In this document: positions 59,701-64,000 of the stretch, piece by piece
Position numbering within the stretch: the stretch's first letter is position 1
How the letters are laid out: every line of letters begins with the position of its first letter
Notes under the pieces: generated by a model
Told to the model about the DNA's origin: nothing
Database searches by the model: none
The model's input: the letters and a program-made list of their open reading frames with translations, nothing else
Made by a program: the position numbers and the translations under genes
Assembly: GCA_948470475.1 (NCBI GenBank)
Contig: OX419346.1
Span: forward strand, 5,143,495-5,207,494
Length of the DNA stretch: 64,000 bases
DNA from: Galaxea fascicularis
Taxonomy: Eukaryota > Cnidaria > Anthozoa > Scleractinia > Euphylliidae
Direction: 5' to 3'

Positions 59701-62700
59701 CTGTGTGCAAGATTTTAGCAAAGTTGAAAATTTGACCAAAACCCAAAGGGGTTAACCCATGGTGTTGGCTCAAATTTGCAATTTGGCTGAAACTTTGCCT
59801 ATTTCAAAGGGGAGTCTAGAAATGATCTTGAAATGCTTCTAAAAACTCCCAAAACATGATTTCTATTCTTATTTGAGCTGTGTTGAAGATTTTAGCAAAG
59901 TTAAAATTTTGACCAAAACCCAAACGGGTTAACCCATGGTTTTGGCTCAAATTTGCAATTTGGCTGAAACTTTGCTTATTTCAAAGAGGAGTCTAGAAAT
60001 GATCTTGAAATGCTTCTAAAAACTCCCAAAACATGATTTCTATTCTTATTTGAGCTGTGTGCAAGATTTTAGCAAAGTTGAAATTTTGGCCAAAACCCAA
60101 AGGGGTTAACCCATGGTTTTGGCTCAAATTTGCAATTTGGCTGAAACTTTGCCTATTTCAAAGAGGAGTCTAGAAATGATCTTGAAATGCTTCTAAAAAC
60201 TCCCAAAACATGATTTCTATTCTTATTTGAGCTGTGTGCAAGATTTCAGCAAAGTTGAAATTTTGACCAGAACCCAAAGGGGTTAACCCATTGTTTTGGC
60301 TCAAATTTGCGATTTGGCTGAAGCTTTGCCTATTTCAAAGAGGAGTCTAGAAATGATCTTGAAATGCTTCTAAAAACTCCCAATACATGATTTCTATTCT
60401 TATTTGAGCTGTGTGCAAGATTTTAGCAAAGTTGAAATTTTGACCAAAACCCAAAGGGGTTAACCCATGGTTTTGGCTCAAATTTGCAATTTGGCTGAAA
60501 CTTTGCCTATTTCAAAGAGGAGTCTAGAAATGATCTTGAAATGCTTCCAAAACCTCCCAAAACATGATTTCTATTCTTATTTGAGCTGTGTGCAAGATTT
60601 TAGCAAAGTTGAAATTTTGACCAAAACCCAAAGGGGTTAACCCATGGTTTTGGCTCAAATTTGCAATTTGGCTGAAACTTTGCCTATTTCAAAGAGGAGT
60701 CTAGAAATGATCTTGAAATGCTTCTAAAAACTCCCAAAACATGATTTCTATTCTTATTTGAGCTGTGTGCAAGATTTTAGCAAAGTTGAAATTTTGACCA
60801 AAACCCAAAGGGGTTAACCCATGGTTTTGGCTCAAATTTGCAATTTGGCTGAAACTTTGCCTATTTCAAAGAGGAGTCTAGAAATGATCTTGAAATGCTT
60901 CTAAAAACTCCCAAAACATGATTTCTATTCTTATTTGAGCTGTGTGCAAGATTTTAGCAAAGTTGAAATTTTGACCAAAACCCAAAGGGGTTAACCCATG
61001 GTTTTGGCTCAAATTTGCAATTTGGCTGAAACTTTGCCTATTTCAAAGAGGAGTCTAGAAATGATCTTGAAATGCTTCCAAAACCTCCCAAAACATGATT
61101 TCTATTCTTATTTGAGCTGTGTGCAAGATTTTAGCAAAGTTGAAATTTTGACCAAAACCCAAAGGGGTTAACCCATGGTTTTGGCTCAAATTTGCAATTT
61201 GGCTGAAACTTTGCCTATTTCAAAGAGGAGTCTAGAAATGATCTTGAAATGCTTCTAAAAACTCCCAAAACATGATTTCTATTCTTATTTGAGCTGTGTG
61301 CAAGATTTTAGCAAAGTTGAAATTTTGACCAAAACCCAAAGGGGTTAACCCATGGTTTTGGCTCAAATTTGCAATTTGGCTGAAACTTTGCCTATTTTAA
61401 AGAGGAGTCTAGAAATGATCTTGAAATGCTTCTAAAAACTCCCAAAACATGATTTCTATTCTTATTTGAGCTGTGTGTAAGATTTTAGCAAAGTTGAAAT
61501 TTTGAGCAAAACCCAAAGGGGTTAACCCATGGTTTTGGCTCAAATTTGCAATTTGGCTGAAACTTTGCCTATTTCAAAGAGGAGTCTAGAAATGATCTTG
61601 AAATGCTTCTAAAAACTCCCAAAACATGATTTCTATTCTTATTTGAGCTGTGTGCAAGATTTTAGCAAAGTTGAAATTTTGACCAAAACCCAAAGGGGTT
61701 AACCCATGGTTTTGGCTCAAATTTGCAATTTGGCTGAAACTTTGCCTATTTCAAAGAGGAGTCTAGAAATGATCTTGAAATGCTTCTTAAAACTCCCAAA
61801 ACATGATTTCTATTCTTATTTGAGCTGTGTGCAAGATTTTAGCAAAGTTGAAATTTCGACCAAAACCCGAAGGGGTTAACCCATGGTTTTGGCTCAAATT
61901 TGCTATTTGGCTGAAAACTTTGCCTATTTCAAAGAGGAGTCTAGAAATGATCTTGAAATGCTTCTAAAAACTCCCAAAACATGATTTTTATTCTTATTTA
62001 AGCTGTGTGCAAGATTTTAGCAAAGTTAAAATTTTGACCAGAACCCAAAGGGGTTAACCCATGGTTTTGGCTGAAATTTGCAATTTGGCTGAAACTTTGC
62101 CTATTTCAAAGAGGAGTCTAGAAATGATCTTGAAATGCTTCTAAAAACTCCCAAAACATGATTTCTATTCTTATTTGAGCTGTGTGCAAGATTTCAGCAA
62201 AGTTGAAATTTTGACCAAAACCCAAAGGGGTTAAACAATGGTTTTGGCTCAAATTTGCAATTTGGCTGAAACTTTGCCTATTTCAAAGAGGAGTCTAGAA
62301 ATGATCTTAAAATGCTTGTAAAAACTCCCAAAACATGATTTCTATTCTTATTTGAGCTGTGTGCAAGATTTTAGCAAAGTTGAAATTTTGACCAAAACCC
62401 AAAGGGGTTAACCCATGGTTTTGGCTCAAATTTGCAATTTGGCTGAAACTTTGCCTATTTCAAAGAGGAGTCTAGAAATAATCTTAAAAGGCTTCTAAAA
62501 ACTCCCAAAACATGATTTCTATTCCTATTTGAGCTGTGTGCAAAATATTAGCAAAGTTGAAATTTTGACCAAAACCCAAAGGGGTTAACCCATGGTTTTG
62601 GCTCAAATTTGCAATTTGGCTGAAACTTTGCCTATTTCAAAGAGGAGTCTAGAAATGATCTTGAAATGCTTCTAAAACCTCCCAAAACATGATTTCTATT

Positions 62701-64000
62701 CTTATTTGAGCTGTGTGCAAGATTTTAGCAAAGTAGAAATTTTGACCAAAACCCAAAGGGGTTAACCCATGGTTTTGGCTCAAATTTGCAATTTGGCTAA
62801 AACTTTGCCTATTTCAAAGAGGAGTCTAGAAATGATCTTGAAATGCTTCTAAAACCTCCCAAAACATGATTTCTATTCTTATTTGAGCTGTGTGCAAGAT
62901 TTCAGCAAAGTTGAAATTTTGACCAAAACCCGAAGGGAATAACCCACGGTTTTGGCTCAAATTTGCAATTTGGCTGAAACTTTGCCTATTTCAAAGAGGA
63001 GTCTAGAAATGATCTTGAAATGCTTCTAAAAACTCCCAAAACATGATTTCTATTCTTATTTGAGCTGTGTGCAAGATTTTAGCAAAGTTGAAATTTTGAC
63101 CAAAACCCAAAGGGGTTAACCCATGGTTTTGGCTCAAATTTGCAATTTGGCTGAAACTTTGCCTATTTCAAAGAGGAGTCTAGAAATGATCTTGAAATGC
63201 TTCTAAAAACTCCCAAAACATGATTTCTATTCTTATTTGAGCTGTGTGCAAGATTTTAGCAAAGTTGAAATTTTGACCAAAACCCAAAGGGGTTAACCCA
63301 TGGTTTTGGCTCAAATTTGCAATTTGGCTGAAACTTTGCCTATTTCAAAGAGGAGTCTAGAAATGATCTTGAAATGCTTCTAGAAACTCCCAAAACATGA
63401 TTTCTATTCCTATTTGAGCTGTGTGCAAAATTTTAGCAAAGTTGAAATTTTGACCAAAACTCAAAGGGGTTAACCCATGGTTTTGGCTCAAATTTGCGAT
63501 TTGGCTGAAACTTTGCCTATTTTAAAGAGGAGTCTAGAAATGATCTTGAAATGCTTCTAAAAACTCCCAAAACATGATTTCTATTCTTATTTAAGCGGTG
63601 CGCAAGATTTTAGAAGAGTTGAAATTTTGACCAAAACCCAAAGGGGTTAACCAATGGTTTTGTCTCAAATTTGCAATTTGGCTAAAACTTTGCCTATTTT
63701 AAAGAAGAGTCTAGAAATGATCTTGAAATGCTTCTAAAAACTCCCAAAACATGATTTCTATTCTTATTTGAGCTGTGTGCAAGATTTTAGCAAAGTTGAA
63801 ATTTTGACCAAAACCCAAAGGGGTTAACCCATGGTTTTGGCTCAAATTTGCAATTTGGCTGAAACTTTGCCTATTTCAAAGAGGAGTCTAGAAATGATCT
63901 TGAAATGCTTCTAAAACCTCCCAAAACATGATTTCTATTCTTATTTGAGCTGTGTGCAAGATTTTAGCAAAGTTGAAATTTTGACCAAAACCCAAAGGGG
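20552..64000. repeat. 177/178-bp satellite DNA array, about 245 monomers, open at right end
   Basis: The motif GGGTTAACCCATGG recurs every 177 bases (checked directly at 20825, 21002, 21179, 21356 and 21533) from the left edge to the end of the window, with no insertion noticed. Units with GCTACTTGGCTGAAAAC are 178 bp. Monomers fall into subfamilies differing at linked sites: GACCAAAACCCAAAGG (main type), TTCGACC...CCCGAAGG, TTCCAGC..., TTCGAGC..., and GACCAACACCC with TTAACTCATGG and CACTTTGG. Repeating orders of these variants form higher-order repeats, described under findings. The unit is about 64% AT. Orientation is constant (head to tail). It resembles centromeric or pericentromeric satellites in unit length and organisation; the chromosomal location is inference. 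Confidence 0.97.

Noticed and set aside
20552..64000. CRISPR array
   Set aside because: The tandem unit is 177 bp with no unique spacers, and the setting is eukaryotic.

Overview
This is eukaryotic DNA, most likely from an anthozoan cnidarian and probably a stony coral. The evidence is AT-rich intergenic DNA, GT-AG introns, intronless multi-membrane-span genes in a small family cluster, an F5/8C (discoidin) transmembrane gene, a decayed Mutator-like transposase of a type common in cnidarians, and several MITEs. There is no sign of prokaryotic organisation. The species call is inference; no species-specific marker was seen.

Left part (1-18,240). Three members of one intronless family of about 265-292 residues with many membrane segments lie at 2-721 (+, 5' end cut by the window), 13,916-14,713 (-) and 16,255-17,133 (+). 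The last two are head to head across 1.54 kb. They resemble the TMEM121/CECR6 family in motif layout. Between the first and second members sits a seven-exon gene (5,508-9,389, +) for a discoidin-domain type I membrane protein with a short cytoplasmic tail; its signal-peptide exon was not found. A broken relative of it (two exons, - strand) lies at 3,063-3,369. Other content here: a 21-bp minisatellite (1,430-1,717), a long inverted repeat with arms of about 290 bp (1,793-2,939), a decayed 3' exon of an unidentified gene (3,819-4,105), a minisatellite made of TGAGT-N7-ACTCA palindromes (4,822-5,101), a hAT-like MITE nested inside another inverted-repeat element (9,516-10,537), and a Harbinger-like MITE (17,744-17,982).

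Transition (18,241-20,551). A (TTTA)n tract and unassigned DNA lead to a Mutator-like transposase pseudogene on the - strand. Its reading frame can be followed up to the first satellite bases, where it is cut off.

Right part (about 20,552-64,000). One uninterrupted tandem array of a 177/178-bp monomer, about 245 copies, runs off the end of the window. It has sequence subfamilies, higher-order repeats (4-, 9-, 10- and about 27-monomer units) and a divergent edge monomer. Each monomer carries a dyad of about 92 bp centred on GGGTTAACCC. This is the most notable structure in the window and a good candidate for a centromeric, pericentromeric or subtelomeric satellite.

No gene here forms a pathway with its neighbours in an operon-like sense. 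The window reads as an ordinary gene neighbourhood grading through transposon debris into a large heterochromatin-type satellite block. All coordinates, exon borders and alignments were worked out by eye.
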